From Parietaria judaica (lineage: Eukaryota > Streptophyta > Magnoliopsida > Rosales > Urticaceae): a stretch of 64,000 nucleotides of DNA. The notes beneath the pieces were generated by a model. The model saw nothing but the letters and a program-made list of their open reading frames with translations, did not search any database and was not told where the DNA came from. The stretch covers positions 26,383,746 through 26,447,745 of the forward strand of contig OX940872.1 in assembly GCA_954871525.1 (NCBI GenBank), read 5' to 3'. Both the position numbers and the translations under genes were made by a program. Shown here one piece after another: positions 9,659-20,650 of this stretch (position 1 is its first letter; each line of letters starts with the position of its first letter).

Positions 9659-10436
9659 TAAAAATTTATTATTGAAGATATTTACCAATATTATGTGTTG
9701 CAACAAATTTAGTGACACCGTTTTCCAAGCGCAAAATCTTGATATTTAGTCGGGGTCCTAGGCAAAGGTATCTAGTCGGGGCCCTAGACGGAGCAAAATT
9801 TGGGACCAACCTATAGTTCTTCCGGCTAATTACTCTAAAATACAATAATTCCGTGTTCTTATAAAACCAATAAGTTCAGCAAGCATATAAATGTCCTGTT
9901 TCTCGGACATCCGGATTCGACGTTTAAAAAACGAATTAAAAAAGTAAATTCCGGACACGGAGCAGTCAGGGTCTGTTTGTCCGTATATTATACGTTTTGG
10001 TCTAGATATTTAGAGGACAAAAGTAGAGTATCATTTTAGCTTAAACTTGTTAAAAATAGCAATCAAATGGACACTTCTCTTAAATCAAATTCACTTAAGA
10101 GATGGCAATAAGACAATCAATCAAGAAGCAATCTTGTTGATGCGATCATGAATGCTTTCTGTAGATGGCAATGAAATCAGTGATCGAATTGAGCAACAAT
10201 ATTCTCGGGAAAAACTTATATTCCACGCAGAGAGAGATGATTCTCAGCAGAAACACTGAAAACTCTGCACAAGTCTTAACGGATATAACCAAAAACACGC
10301 AAGAGCGAACGAAAATTGCGGTGCTATAAAGCGTTTCTTTACGGATACTACTAGTACTAAATGCTGCAAAAACTCTTAGTTATCAAAGCCACAGAGATAC
10401 AACAACGAGAGGGCAGTGAGCCACAAGTGAAGAGAC
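9659..10436. other. Intergenic, between MULE and dyskerin 3' end
   Basis: No credible gene. It has two close copies of a TAGTCGGGGYCCTAG phrase near 9755-9790. The right part is presumably the 3' UTR and flank of the minus-strand dyskerin gene. Confidence 0.6.
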
Positions 10437-12140
10437 CTACTCCTCCTCATCACCGTCTTTCTTCTTCTTTTTCTTCTTCTTCTCGCTCTTCGGGGGGGAC
10501 GCAGCGGTGGCGTCCTCTGCTTCCTTGTCTTTCTTCTTCTTCTTCTTCTTGTCCTTCTTCTCGCTCTTCGGGGATTCCGGGGCAGCATCCTCCGCCTCCT
10601 CCTCCTTGTGTTTCTTTTTCTTCTTCTTCTCGGTCTTGGGAGATTCAGGAGCAGCCACCTCTGCTTCCTCTTCACCCTTCTTGTCCTTTTTCTTCTTTTT
10701 CTTCTTCTCCGCGGCGTCTCCCGCTTCTTCAGTAAGATCCGCCTTTGCAGGCTCTACAGCCCCGTTCTCCCCTTCGATCTTCCTCTTCTTAATCTTCTTC
10801 TCGCCTTCTGTGGCATCGGCATCGGCCTTGCGCTTGAGCCCTGCGTCTGCTTCAGGGGCAGCGGCTAGGCTGGCGATGGCGGAGTCTCCCCCCGGGGGCA
10901 GCACGATGTTCCTGGCCCACTCCTGCGGGGTGCCGGCGTTGGGCTTGCCGTGCTTGTCGAGCTTCCCCTCGGAGATTAGCTTCTTCTTCATGGAGGCTCT
11001 GGGGCCCAGTCCCCACTTCCTGGGGTAGGTGTCGCGGTCCATGACGACCCTCTTGATCTTCGCCACGATGCCGTGGTCGCAGGTGGCCATTACAGCCGTG
11101 GTCATCTCGGCGATCCCCAGGGCGATGGCCTCCCCCTTGGTGGTCATGAGCACCACCTCCTCGCCAGCCTCGATGTCGTTCTCAAATCGCAGGAGGCCCG
11201 GCACCATGAGCTTGGCCCCGTAGCAGATGGCGTTCACAGCGGAGTCCTTCACCACGAGCCTCTTGTAGCTGGTGAGGAGGACCTCCAGCGGCATCACCAC
11301 GCGCCTCAGGTAGCTCTCGTCGCGGTAGTTGTCGTACACCCACTGTGCGTCCATGACGTCGTGCATCGTGACCATGTTGTCCTTCTCCCCGAGGATGCCC
11401 GAGCGCACCCGCCGCAGCTCCTGCATATGGCCGCCGACCCCGAGGATGAGCCCCAGGTGGACGCACATGGTCCGGACGTAGGTGCCGGCCTCACAGGAGA
11501 TCCAGAACACCACCAAGTGCTTGTCGGCGTCGTACTCCAGCAGCTTGCTCTCGTAGATGGTCCTGATCCTCAGCTGGCGCTTCACGGCCGAGATCAGCGG
11601 CGGCCGCTGGAACACCGCCCCCGAGAGCGTCTCCAGTGCGTGGGCCACCTTCGCAACGTCTGGCACAGCAGAGTGGAGTCGCGCCACGCAGACGTACTCT
11701 TTCCCGGCGCCCTGCTGCGACTTGACGAGGCGCGTGGCGCGGTCGATGCAGACGATGAGGTTGCCGGTGACCTTGGGGTCGAGGGTGCCGCTGTGGCCCG
11801 TCTTCTCGACGCGGAGGATCCTCTTGATCCAGGCCACGACCTCGTGCGAGGAGGGGTTGGAGGGCTTGTCGAGGTTGAGGATGCCGTACCTGATGTACTC
11901 GGCGAGAGGGCGCTTGAGCGGGGAGTAGCCGGAGGGGAGAGGGGTGTAGTGGCCGGTGCGCACGTTGAGGCGGTCGTAGTTCTTGAGGAGGATCGGCCAC
12001 TGCGAGGTGTCGATGGTGGGCGTGAAGCTCTGCGGCTTGATCATGAACTCCGACGAGTCCTGCTCCGCCGCCGAGGGGACATCGCCGTCCTTCTGGTGGT
12101 GCTTCTTCTTCTTCTCCGAGCGGAGCTCCGCCTCCGTCAT
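10437..12140 (-). CDS. CBF5: Dyskerin / CBF5, H/ACA snoRNP pseudouridine synthase
   Basis: An intronless frame of 567 residues. Dyskerin is the catalytic subunit of nucleolar H/ACA snoRNPs. It converts guide-selected uridines in rRNA and snRNA to pseudouridine and also binds telomerase RNA in several eukaryotes. A DKCLD-like N-terminal extension (~45-105) precedes the TruB catalytic domain (~106-250). The catalytic Asp is D121 in HSGTLDP, and [10 protein letters not shown] and LRRVRSG lie further on. A PUA RNA-binding domain covers ~297-370. The C-terminal ~80 residues are Lys-rich (KKKKKKD/EE) repeats separated by APESPK blocks, a nuclear/nucleolar localisation tail that is long and low-complexity here. 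Third positions are strongly GC-rich. The start at 12140 gives the usual N-terminus. CT-rich leader DNA precedes it on the coding strand. Identification is near certain. Confidence 0.97.
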   Translation of the reverse strand: MTEAELRSEKKKKHHQKDGDVPSAAEQDSSEFMIKPQSFTPTIDTSQWPILLKNYDRLNVRTGHYTPLPSGYSPLKRPLAEYIRYGILNLDKPSNPSSHEVVAWIKRILRVEKTGHSGTLDPKVTGNLIVCIDRATRLVKSQQGAGKEYVCVARLHSAVPDVAKVAHALETLSGAVFQRPPLISAVKRQLRIRTIYESKLLEYDADKHLVVFWISCEAGTYVRTMCVHLGLILGVGGHMQELRRVRSGILGEKDNMVTMHDVMDAQWVYDNYRDESYLRRVVMPLEVLLTSYKRLVVKDSAVNAICYGAKLMVPGLLRFENDIEAGEEVVLMTTKGEAIALGIAEMTTAVMATCDHGIVAKIKRVVMDRDTYPRKWGLGPRASMKKKLISEGKLDKHGKPNAGTPQEWARNIVLPPGGDSAIASLAAAPEADAGLKRKADADATEGEKKIKKRKIEGENGAVEPAKADLTEEAGDAAEKKKKKKKDKKGEEEAEVAAPESPKTEKKKKKKHKEEEAEDAAPESPKSEKKDKKKKKKKDKEAEDATAASPPKSEKKKKKKKKDGDEEE

Positions 12141-12332
12141 GGTGGCTCTGGCGATGGCGGCGAAAATGGGAGAGAGAGAGGGAGAGGTCTCTTCTTCTGT
12201 GTAGGGTTTTGGGTTTGGGGGTTTTAGAGCTTCGACAACGCACTCCAGCGATAGGAGAGAGACAGAGAGAGCGCGCTCACGGGCCGGGTCGGGCTTTCAA
12301 ATGTGGGCTTATCTTTCTGGAAATCTGTAACC

Positions 12333-12814
12333 TAGTAATCCATTTTTCGGCCCAATCGATGCCATGACCTGATTTTGAAAGGCGATACCGTATTTGAAGA
12401 GTGGAAGCGGGCCAGGTACCCGGGTTTTTTTTTCAAGCCCGATACCCGGTTCCAGAATCCGGATTTCTTGATATTGGAACCCGCATCCGGACTATTATTA
12501 TTTAAAAAAAAAAACCTAAAATCCGGATCCAAGTTAAAAACCGGTTTTTTAATTCAAAAATTGGTTTTTAATAGTAATCCATTTTTCGGCCCAATCGATG
12601 CCATGACCTGATTTTGAAAGGCGATACCGTATTTGAAGAGTGGAAGCGGGCCAGGTACCCGGGTTTTTTTTTTCAAGCCCGATACCCGGTTCCAGAATCC
12701 GGATTTCTTGATATTGGAACCCGCATCCGGACTATTATTATTTTTTAAAAAAAAAAACCTAAAATCCGGATCCAAGTTAAAAACCGGTTTTTTAATTCAA
12801 AAATTGGTTTTTAA
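12333..12814 (+). repeat. Near-perfect 239-bp tandem duplication
   Basis: Copy 1 is 12333-12571 and copy 2 is 12572 to about 12814. Both begin TAGTAATCCATTTTTCGG and contain the ACCCGGG, TACCCGGTTCC and ATCCGGAT words. The only differences I see are homopolymer lengths (T and A runs), so the duplication is recent. It sits about 190 bp upstream of the dyskerin start codon. The unit looks like the edge of a non-autonomous element whose other end may be near 13350 (TTTACACCCCTAG). Confidence 0.9.
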
Positions 12815-13984
12815 CCCGGATCCAGATTTCATGCAATTTCAATTTTAATATAAAGTTTTGCGTAATAACCCGGATTTGAACTTGAATTTATTTATATAAT
12901 CAAAGTTCATATATCATACTATATTTTAAAACATCCACATTGCTACATATCAATAAACTTAATATCATCCAGTTTGCTAAACATAATTAATTGTTTTGCT
13001 ATACATAGCGCAAAAAAACCCGGATTTCTTCCGATTGCTATACATAGCACAAAAATATTTAACAACGTCATTTTGAGCTAAATAAAACGACATCAGTTTG
13101 TACTAAAACATGACTAATCCAGTTAGAGAAATAATGAGGTATTTTTTGGGTAAAAAAATTCTAATATTTATACGTACATTTAATAAGCGGGTTTTAGTCA
13201 CCTACAATCTGGGTTCCGGGGGTTTTTATTCTCTAAATACGGGACCCGGGTGCGTTTTTTTTTAAAAACCGATTTAGGTTTTTTAAAAATGCGATTACGG
13301 TTCGGATGCGGTTTAAAACCCGCATTTCAGGGTTTTATTTACACCCCTAGGCGAATACCGTGTTATGAAATTTTGTAAAAGAAACAGGAATACCCTATTA
13401 TAGAGTGCAAAGTGCAAACACTATATTTACTGAATATTCGGTATTTAAATTTTGGTAGAGATAAGATTAGTATTTGGAGTTTTGAACCACACTTACTGTT
13501 AAAAAAAAATAAGAAAAAAATGGAGTAAAAGCATTCATCCACATATTATAAAATTATAGTCTCTTACAGTTCTATATTTTACAAAATGCGGCAAACATGT
13601 TTTATTTTTGATCGTTGATTAATCTCTTTATAGTTTTTAAATGAAAAGCTATTATTTATTATTTCTTGTGGAGAAAAACTAAATGTGGTGCTTATGGACA
13701 ACTTTGTAACTGGAAATGTTCATTAACATTATATTCACTGTACATTAGCTATTATCTACCCCTTATACATTTTTCTATATTCTCTTTACATTTTCGCCTC
13801 TTCCTCTCTGAAGTTTATGCCATCACATTGATAAGCAACTGACTTTTCACTTATTTCTCGTTGTCTCTCACCTTGATTTTCATTGAGCTTTTGTACTCGA
13901 CGAATAGAAAAAAATATTATAATGAAGTTATTGAATGATATGGAAAGTCAAAAAATAACCGCCTATGCGCAAACTTATTTGATT
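12815..13984. other. Repeat-derived intergenic DNA
   Basis: Up to about 13350 the sequence continues the CCCGGAT/ACCCGGG theme and ends TTTACACCCCTAG. That is the reverse of a TAGGGGTGTAAA-type end seen in non-autonomous hAT elements. From 13350 to 13984 it is AT-rich and I see no gene. Confidence 0.45.
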
Positions 13985-14175
13985 GTGGCTGATGTGCTTT
14001 GCAACAATGGTATGATTGAAAGCAAGATTTAAAATGCCGCTTGCCGATATCGTTTTGCATTTTCCGTTTTACAGATATATCGCTTGCCGATGGGTATGTC
14101 GATTGGCAAATGGTAAAAAAAGGGCATTGGGCATACCGCATGCCAATGGGATTTTCGATGAATATTTTGTAAAGA
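13985..14175 (+). repeat. Dispersed repeat with CGCTTGCCGAT motif
   Basis: It contains ATATCGCTTGCCGATGGG and reversed variants (CCGCATGCCAATGGG, CATTGGGCATACC). A related copy lies at about 55180-55345 (GATATATCGCTTGCCGACGG). Neither copy has clear terminal repeats by eye. Confidence 0.55.
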
Positions 14176-14739
14176 ATATTTGAGTATTTAAGCAAGATAT
14201 TTATATAGGTTCAAAACTACATATTTAATAAATACAAGACATAATTGTATACAACAAAATACATTTGTAACTTAAATATGTATGTGAAATGTATAATGTT
14301 AAGTCACTTTATTAGTTGAAGTGTATAATATTAAGTCAAATTATTATGTGAAGTGAATATGTATGTTAAGTGTGTAATATTAAGTGAATATGCATGTTAA
14401 TTTTATATGTATGTTAACAAATTTAATATTAGTTGAAGTGTATAATATTAAATGAATACATATATATATTAAGTGTAAATGTATGTTAGGTGAAGTTAAT
14501 ATTTGAGTATAAATATTTTTGCCGAAAGTTTAATTGGTATTTTTGCCAAAATCTACCAAGAGTTTAATTTTTAGCGAAATTCCATCCATTTTTTTGCACA
14601 TTTTACACACAAAAACAAAAAACGAAATTCCATCCACGTGCCCATGCGAAAAATGCGAAAAATCCAGCGAAACGAAAGGGTCGTTTCGCATACCTCCGAA
14701 AAACAAAAATCGGTCGAAATGTCGACCGATTTTCGCAAA
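14176..14739. other. Non-coding, with a perfect short hairpin
   Basis: AT-rich DNA with GTGTATAATATTAAGT words repeated between 14280 and 14480. A perfect 12-bp stem with a 4-base loop (AAAATCGGTCGA / TCGACCGATTTT) lies at 14706-14733. CGAAATTCCATCCA occurs twice (about 14575 and 14621). No gene is supported. Confidence 0.5.
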
Positions 14740-15140
14740 ATTTTGCACCTTGATTGAAAGCATGGTGCAAAGAGGCATCGAGCCTAATGTGTAACATATA
14801 GTTCGCTTATGGAAGGCAATTGTTTACTTGGAAAAGTTGATGACGTAAGTGAAGTTTTCAACGTGACAAAGCTTTAAACGTCAATGTTTATTGCTATAAC
14901 ATTTTGATCAATGGCTACACTAAGGATAAAAGGATCAACGAGGCACTCATTTTGTTCGAAGAAATTTCATCCAGAGGGTTAGCTCCAGTTGTCGCTATTC
15001 ATAGTTCGATTCATTTCTGTTCTGTGCATAGTAGGAAAAAATGGGACAGAAATGGGGCAGCTTACAATTTACGTCAGAAGATGAAAGCACGAGGTCCACG
15101 ACCGAATGTTCGAACTTATACAACTTTATTTAATTTTAGG
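14740..15140 (+). pseudogene. Decayed pentatricopeptide repeat (PPR) gene fragment
   Basis: Pieces in different frames match consecutive PPR units: LIESMVQRGIEPNV, then a stop, then CYNILINGYTKDKRINEALILFEE with ISSRGLAPVV, and later MKARGPRPNVRTYTTL. PPR proteins bind organellar RNA in register. This copy has stops, frame changes and no start or targeting sequence, so it is a remnant. No parent gene is present in the window. Confidence 0.7.
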
Positions 15141-15983
15141 GATGGAAACATAACCAGAATCAAAACCGAGAAATTTGAATCGGAGCCGTTACAGGAACAA
15201 GAAACAAGAAATTTTGAATCGGGAACCGTTACTGAAACCAGAACTGCTGCCCAAAAAGATTTTTCTCAATTTTTTAGAACAGGGACGAAAAAGCTAATTC
15301 CGTTTCATTTTCACCCCCTAATATTGTAATCAATTATTTCATTTGTAAAATTAAAAGGAAAATCTAAAATAAAATTAAAAAAACCCCTAAAAAACGCCGA
15401 GTTTAGTAATCAACGAGTCCCACTCACCCCAACTCGCGATCCCACCTCGTTCCGTTCTCCGATCACCGAAGAACCCAGCAACTTGACTCTCAGAACCCCC
15501 CGTAAAAATTTCTGCAGAAATTTCCCCTTTTAAATTCATCCATGTGAAACCAATCTCTCTCACGAGACCGGATAATCCCAAATCCAAGTAGAACTTGCAA
15601 TTCCTCGCCCAATTTCGAAATCTCAGGTGTGCTTCCAGTTATTCGAAACAGATCATTATCTTTTTCGTTTCTACTTCATAGAATAGTTTATACATTACCC
15701 ACTTGACGCATCGGATTAATTCAAGTCATGATTTGATTTTCTGTGTTTCTGATTAAAACCCAGTTTTTGATTGTGAAAGTAACATGCAAATGCTTATCAT
15801 TTCTGGGAAATCCATGCTTAAATTAGTAGTTTGATTGTGAATGCTTCATGGGTTATATATCTTATTAGCATATAAATATAGTCACATTTAGTATACGCTT
15901 AAAATAACTGTAACACTATGGTCCTCCTTGAATTTATGTATCATGTTTATGGGGTTTAAAGGGTTTTTAATTGTTTTATAGAC
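15141..15983. other. Flank and 5' UTR region of the hAT-derived gene
   Basis: A likely 5' UTR exon lies around 15450-15625, ending TCAG before GTGTGC. A T-rich acceptor (GTTTTATAG) at 15971-15981 would join it to the exon with the start codon. The leader is therefore probably interrupted by an intron of about 350 bp. Confidence 0.45.
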
Positions 15984-16010
15984 ATGGCGTGCGGCTTCAT
16001 GAGTGGTTGA
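15984..16010 (+). promoter_or_regulatory. Short upstream ORF in the hAT-derived gene leader
   Basis: An 8-codon reading frame with stop (MACGFMSG) ends 12 bases before the main ATG at 16023. If the leader is transcribed as inferred, it would dampen translation or require leaky scanning or reinitiation. Confidence 0.5.
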
Positions 16011-16022
16011 AAGTTTCAACCA

Positions 16023-19000
16023 ATGGCCCCGGTGCGCCCCTCGGGATTTGTTGACCCGGGATGGGACCATGGAATTGCTCAGGATGAGAAGAAGAAGAAG
16101 GTCAAGTGCAATTACTGCGGGAAAGTAGTTAGCGGTGGAATATATAGATTGAAGCAACATTTAGCTCGGGTTTCTGGTGAGGTGACGTACTGCAACAAGG
16201 CTCCCGAGGAAGTCTACCTAAGAATGAAGGAGAATTTGGAAGGATGTCGAACGAATAAGAAACCGAGACATTCTGGTGATAATGCACAAGCATATATGAA
16301 CTCTTTCGCAAATGATGATGAAGAACAGGTCATGCACCTTGGTTATAGGATCAAAGGGAAACAACTGACGGATGAAACGAACTTGGCTGTGAAGTGCACT
16401 TCACTTCGTTCATTGGGATACATTGATCCGGGATGGGAACATTGTATTTCACAAGACGAGAGGAAGAAAAAGGTTAAATGCAATTACTGCGAGAAAATAG
16501 TCAGTGGAGGCATTAACCGATTTAAGCAGCATTTAGCTAGAATTCCCGGTGAAGTAGCTCCGTGTATGCATGCCCCAGATGACGTCTATCTCAAAATGAA
16601 AGATAATATGAAATGGCATCGTACCGGAAGGAAACAAAGACGAGCCGATGGTAATGATACGTCGTTTTATGGGCAGTCAGATTCGGACGATGAAGATGAT
16701 GAGCAGGTGGAGGCTATGAGCAAAGGAAAAATGATGGGTAGTGACGGGAAATTCGGTAAAGACGCGAGTAGAACTTGTAAGGGGAAGTTTACAACTTGCG
16801 GTCCTGAACCGTTATTGAAAAGATCTCGGCTTGATTCTGTATATATGAATACCTTTATTTGTCAAACCCCAGAGTCTTACAGGCCAGCAAAAGTTAAAAC
16901 AGTGTCGGACAAGAGATCACGGAGGGACGTGATTTCGGCAATTTGCAAGTTCTTTTATTATGCAGGAGTTCCTTTACAAGCATCCAACTCTGTGTACTTC
17001 CAAAGAATGTTGGACTTAGTTTGTCAATATGGAGAGGGTTTGGCGAGGCCACCGAGCCCATTAATAGCCGGTCGATGTCTTCAGGATGAAATTGCAAACT
17101 TAAAGAACTTTCTGGCTGAGTACAAGGCTTCTTGGGCAATCACCGGTTGCTCCATACTGGCTGACAGTTGGAGAGATGCACAGGGTAGGACACTGATAAA
17201 TTTCTTGTGTTCGGGGCCAAATGGTGTTTACTTTGTTTCTTCCATTGACGCTACCGAAGTGATTGAAGACGCTTTAAGCATGTTTAAGCTTCTTGATAAA
17301 GTAGTGGAAGAGATGGGCGAGGACAACGTAGTTCAAGTAATTTTCTTTTTATCACATCTTACCTGGTCTGCAAATTAAACTAAAATCTTTTATGTCCGAA
17401 TAATTTATTTATTTTTATCTCGTCCAACTGCAGGTTATAACTCGGAATACTCACAGTCTGAAGGCAGCTGGAAAGATGATTGAAGAAAAGAGAAGGAATT
17501 TATTTTGGACCCCGTGTGCGACGGATTGTATTAACCATATGCTTGACGATTTTCTGAAGATAAGATGTGTGGGCGAGTGCATGGAGAAGGGAAAAAGAAT
17601 AACCAAGTTTATATACAATCAGATTTGGCTGTTAAATCTCATGAAAATTGAGTTCACTCAGGGAAGGGAACTTTTGAGGCCAGCCGTTACACGCTCGGCC
17701 TCGAGCTTCGCTACCTTGCAGAGTTTGCTCGACAATAGGATCGCTCTTAAAAGGATGTTTCAATCGAGCAAATGGGTTACGTCCCGATGCTCAAAAGTAG
17801 GCGAGGGGAAAGACGTGGAAAAAATCGTGCTGAATCCTATATTTTGGAAGAGGGTTCATTTTGTCGTGAAGTCGGTGGACCCAATAGTTCAAATTCTTCA
17901 AAAGGTCGTTAGGGGTGACAGCTTGTCGATGCCAGTTATGTATTACAACATGTATAGGGCAAAGCTCGCTATGAAATCCGTTCATGGTGACGACTCATGT
18001 AAGTATGGGCCGTTTCTGGATGTTGTAGAGAATCACTGGAGTTCGTTGTTCTACCACCCTCTTTACATGGCTGCTCATTTTTTGAACCCGTCGTACCGAT
18101 ATCAACCCGACTTTGTGACGGTAGGAGGAACGATGAGCGATGTTGAGTCTGTATTGATACGAATGATTTGTTCTGAAAACTAAATTGCATTTGCTCAAAT
18201 GTAGCATTCGGAAGTGGTTCGTGGACTGAATGAATGCATTGCTCGGCTCGAGCCAGACACTGCAAAGAGAGTTTCTGCTTCCATGCAGGTACGAGCTTCG
18301 TCTTCTTAATCTCCTCTCGCTATATATGCCTAAGCCTTGACATTATACTCTTGACATCAATCAGCTCTCTGACTATAATTCCGCAAAAGCTGATTTTGGA
18401 ACAGAATTGGCTATTAGTACAAGGACTGAGCTTGATCCAGGTAATAATGCTGCGCTAGTGTTCTCGTTTAAATCAAGAATTCGAGACATGTGCATCTGAT
18501 GATATTTATTTTTTGTTTTGACGTATTAGCTGCATGGTGGCAACAACATGGGATAAGTTGCTTAGAGCTGCAACGGATAGCCGTGCGTGTTTTAAGTCAG
18601 ACCTGCTTGTCAATTGGGTGCGAGCATGACTGGAGTATTTACGATCAAATGTACAGCCAGAGACACAACCTCGTAGCTCGGAAAAGGCTGGATGAACTTA
18701 CTTATGCTCACTACAACCTACGGTTAAGAGAACGCCAGTTCGGAAAAAGGCCGAGCAGTTCAACCTTTCCGGAAACCGGACTCATAGGGAGGTTGCTAGA
18801 TGATTGGGTCGTCGATGAAGAGAAGAAACACATTCTACAAGATGAGGTAGCTTAACCCTGTCTAATTCAGACGTACTTTTGAAATTAAAATAATGTTGGC
18901 CCATTTGATAGAATTAGATATTTATTTTTATTTAATTGATAAATTGTTAAATGATCTAAACATAATAAGGTTTAGTTTTATTTAATTGATAAATTATAAA

Positions 19001-19390
19001 ATGATCTAAACATGATAAGGTTAAGTACCGATTCTTATATAAGCACTGCAATCCTGAAGTAATTCCGAGCCTGAGCTCCCGTGTTCGGCCACGGTGAAAT
19101 GTATTTCATTGTTAGTTTTAATGCGGCGAAAAACAGCTAAAATGCCATTGGTTGTGCTTGCATTTTTTTAGGAAATTCTTTGTAATGAAATGGAAGCTAA
19201 CGTGTTCGAGGACGAGACAATCGATTACGAAGATGGAAACGCCAACTCCGTGAAGGGACGTGTGGAGCTAGTTACTTCAGTAGATGTGAACTTTAATCCC
19301 GCCAACAGTGCCGGTGGATGCTCGGAATATGAAGATGATGGCGATGAACACGGTGAAATAAACTATTTTGATGATGACATGAGTGATTGA
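16023..19390 (+). CDS. Domesticated hAT-transposase-like protein with two BED zinc fingers
   Basis: Six exons close in phase: 16023-17336, 17434-18120, 18205-18288, 18365-18440, 18530-18846 and 19172-19390. They encode 898 residues. Two BED fingers lie at ~10-57 and ~130-181, each with DPGW, KCNYC and LKQHLAR/FKQHLAR. A DUF659-like segment follows at ~330-480, then a transposase-like middle. A hAT C-terminal dimerisation region begins near 722 (AAWWQQHGISCLELQRIAVR). The tail is acidic (YFDDDMSD). The layout matches the plant family of Arabidopsis At3g17450, a conserved hAT-derived gene, by memory. No terminal inverted repeats or target duplication bracket it, and it has a multi-intron structure and a leader intron. 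I infer a host nuclear DNA-binding protein of unknown target. Confidence 0.9.
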
Positions 19391-19852
19391 TGGGATTCCA
19401 AGATGTAATTCTTGATCAAGTGAAGATCTGATGCCCTCCACCGCCGGGGCGCTCTGGCTCGAGAGAACGAGATCGATGGATCGGGGAAGAGGAATGCGAG
19501 ACAAGAAGTGGGCTATGGCACTGCTTTGTTTGGTGGGGTGCCAAATAGAAGAAACAGTGAATTGGAGGACTGGTTAGAGAAAGAAAGAAAGCATAAATGG
19601 AGAAGAAGAAACATTTATAATTTAGGCCTATTGTTATATATCAGGATATAGGACAGAACAATATGTATCTTCTTTTCTATTGTAAAGTGTCTTTGTATGG
19701 ATTTACTGAATTCTTGAATCTTGATCATGGAATGAAAGTATTTCTATTTACCACGGAAAAAAAATACTAATGCTATGAAGCGAATCGCGCAATTTATCTT
19801 TTCCGTTCTCCGACTTCACGAAATGATGATCTTAAGACAATTTGTTCTTGAA
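19391..19852. other. Converging 3' flanks
   Basis: 3' UTR and flank between the hAT-derived gene and the oppositely oriented proton channel. No gene is seen. Confidence 0.6.
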
Positions 19853-20575
19853 TTACTCTCCTCTTTCCTTACAAGAAGCCAAATCCCCGAGAAACTTCTT
19901 GAGGGCCCTCTCCTTCTCAGCTACATCCTCCGAGAGCCTCCGGTTTTCGTCCTTCAGGCTCTCGAACTGAGCGACTACCCCTACAATCTGTGACTCGATG
20001 GCGTCGTCGCTCAGCTCAAACGCACTCTCCACGATGCGCACAACACGCCACAGGCTCACAACAACCACCAGCCCGCCCCCTCTCCGCTCCAGAAAAGTCT
20101 CCATCGCGAGGGCCACCACCAGAACCACCGCGTCCACCACAAGGCCCGGCCTGCGCCGCAGGGGGGCCGCCCCCAGCGCCCCCGCCAGCACCAGCGTCTT
20201 CGCCAAGAGTAGCCCGAGGATCGCGATCCCCAGCCAGTAGTACACCCGTGCTCTCTCCTCTCCTCGTTCCCCCACCGGATTTTTGCTTGGGTGGCAAGAC
20301 AAGAGTGAGGAAGTGAGCTCCAGAGTTGTGAGAACGAGGTCGACGAGGAGGAGGACGATCACGGCGTACCGCACCTGTTGGGATTCGAGAAACATGACGA
20401 GCTTGTTTCTCCATGCCGGTTGTCGCACCGTTTCTTCGCCGGGGTGTCCGGCGGAGAGGAGCCTCTTGAGTCTGAGCCTTCTGAGCCAGCTCTTGAGGAG
20501 GTTTTGAATGGAGAGTTGGAGAGCTTGCTCCATGGCCGGTTGTTGGGTCGTGATTGAGAGGCTGCTTTTGTCCAT
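19853..20575 (-). CDS. HV1: Plant voltage-gated proton channel (Hv1-like)
   Basis: A single exon of 240 residues. Four hydrophobic segments fit a voltage-sensor domain: S1 ~68-88 with D79 (LLLVDLVL), the position of the selectivity Asp in Hv1; S2 ~111-133; S3 ~144-162; and S4 ~168-190. A C-terminal coiled coil (~200-230, ESLKDENRRLSEDVAEKE) would mediate dimerisation. The S4 signature reads SLWRVVR, so the WRxxR core is present with arginines at 177 and 180 but the first charge of the usual RxWRxxR is Ser. Hv1 lets protons leave the cell when the membrane is depolarised. The N-terminus is basic and soluble. Alternative start: Met15. The family call is strong. Gating properties are not predictable. 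Confidence 0.85.
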   Translation of the reverse strand: MDKSSLSITTQQPAMEQALQLSIQNLLKSWLRRLRLKRLLSAGHPGEETVRQPAWRNKLVMFLESQQVRYAVIVLLLVDLVLTTLELTSSLLSCHPSKNPVGERGEERARVYYWLGIAILGLLLAKTLVLAGALGAAPLRRRPGLVVDAVVLVVALAMETFLERRGGGLVVVVSLWRVVRIVESAFELSDDAIESQIVGVVAQFESLKDENRRLSEDVAEKERALKKFLGDLASCKERGE

Positions 20576-20606
20576 GATTGTTTAGGCTTCTCTTGATGAT
20601 TGGCTT

Positions 20607-20608
<2 letters not shown>

Positions 20609-20648
<40 letters not shown>
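20609..20648 (+). repeat. (TA)n microsatellite upstream of the proton channel
   Basis: About 20 TA units, 35-75 bp upstream of the channel start codon on its own strand. It is in a position to act as leader or core-promoter DNA. Confidence 0.95.

Positions 20649-20650
<2 letters not shown>

Noticed and set aside
1828..9667. Exact 9-bp target duplication around the large MULE
   Set aside because: The flanks TTTTTTTAT and TAAAAATTT do not match, so I do not claim a duplication.
11073..12227. Plus-strand frame of 384 codons opposite dyskerin
   Set aside because: Antisense shadow of a GC-rich exon, low-complexity V/H/L-rich translation, while the minus frame is unmistakable dyskerin.
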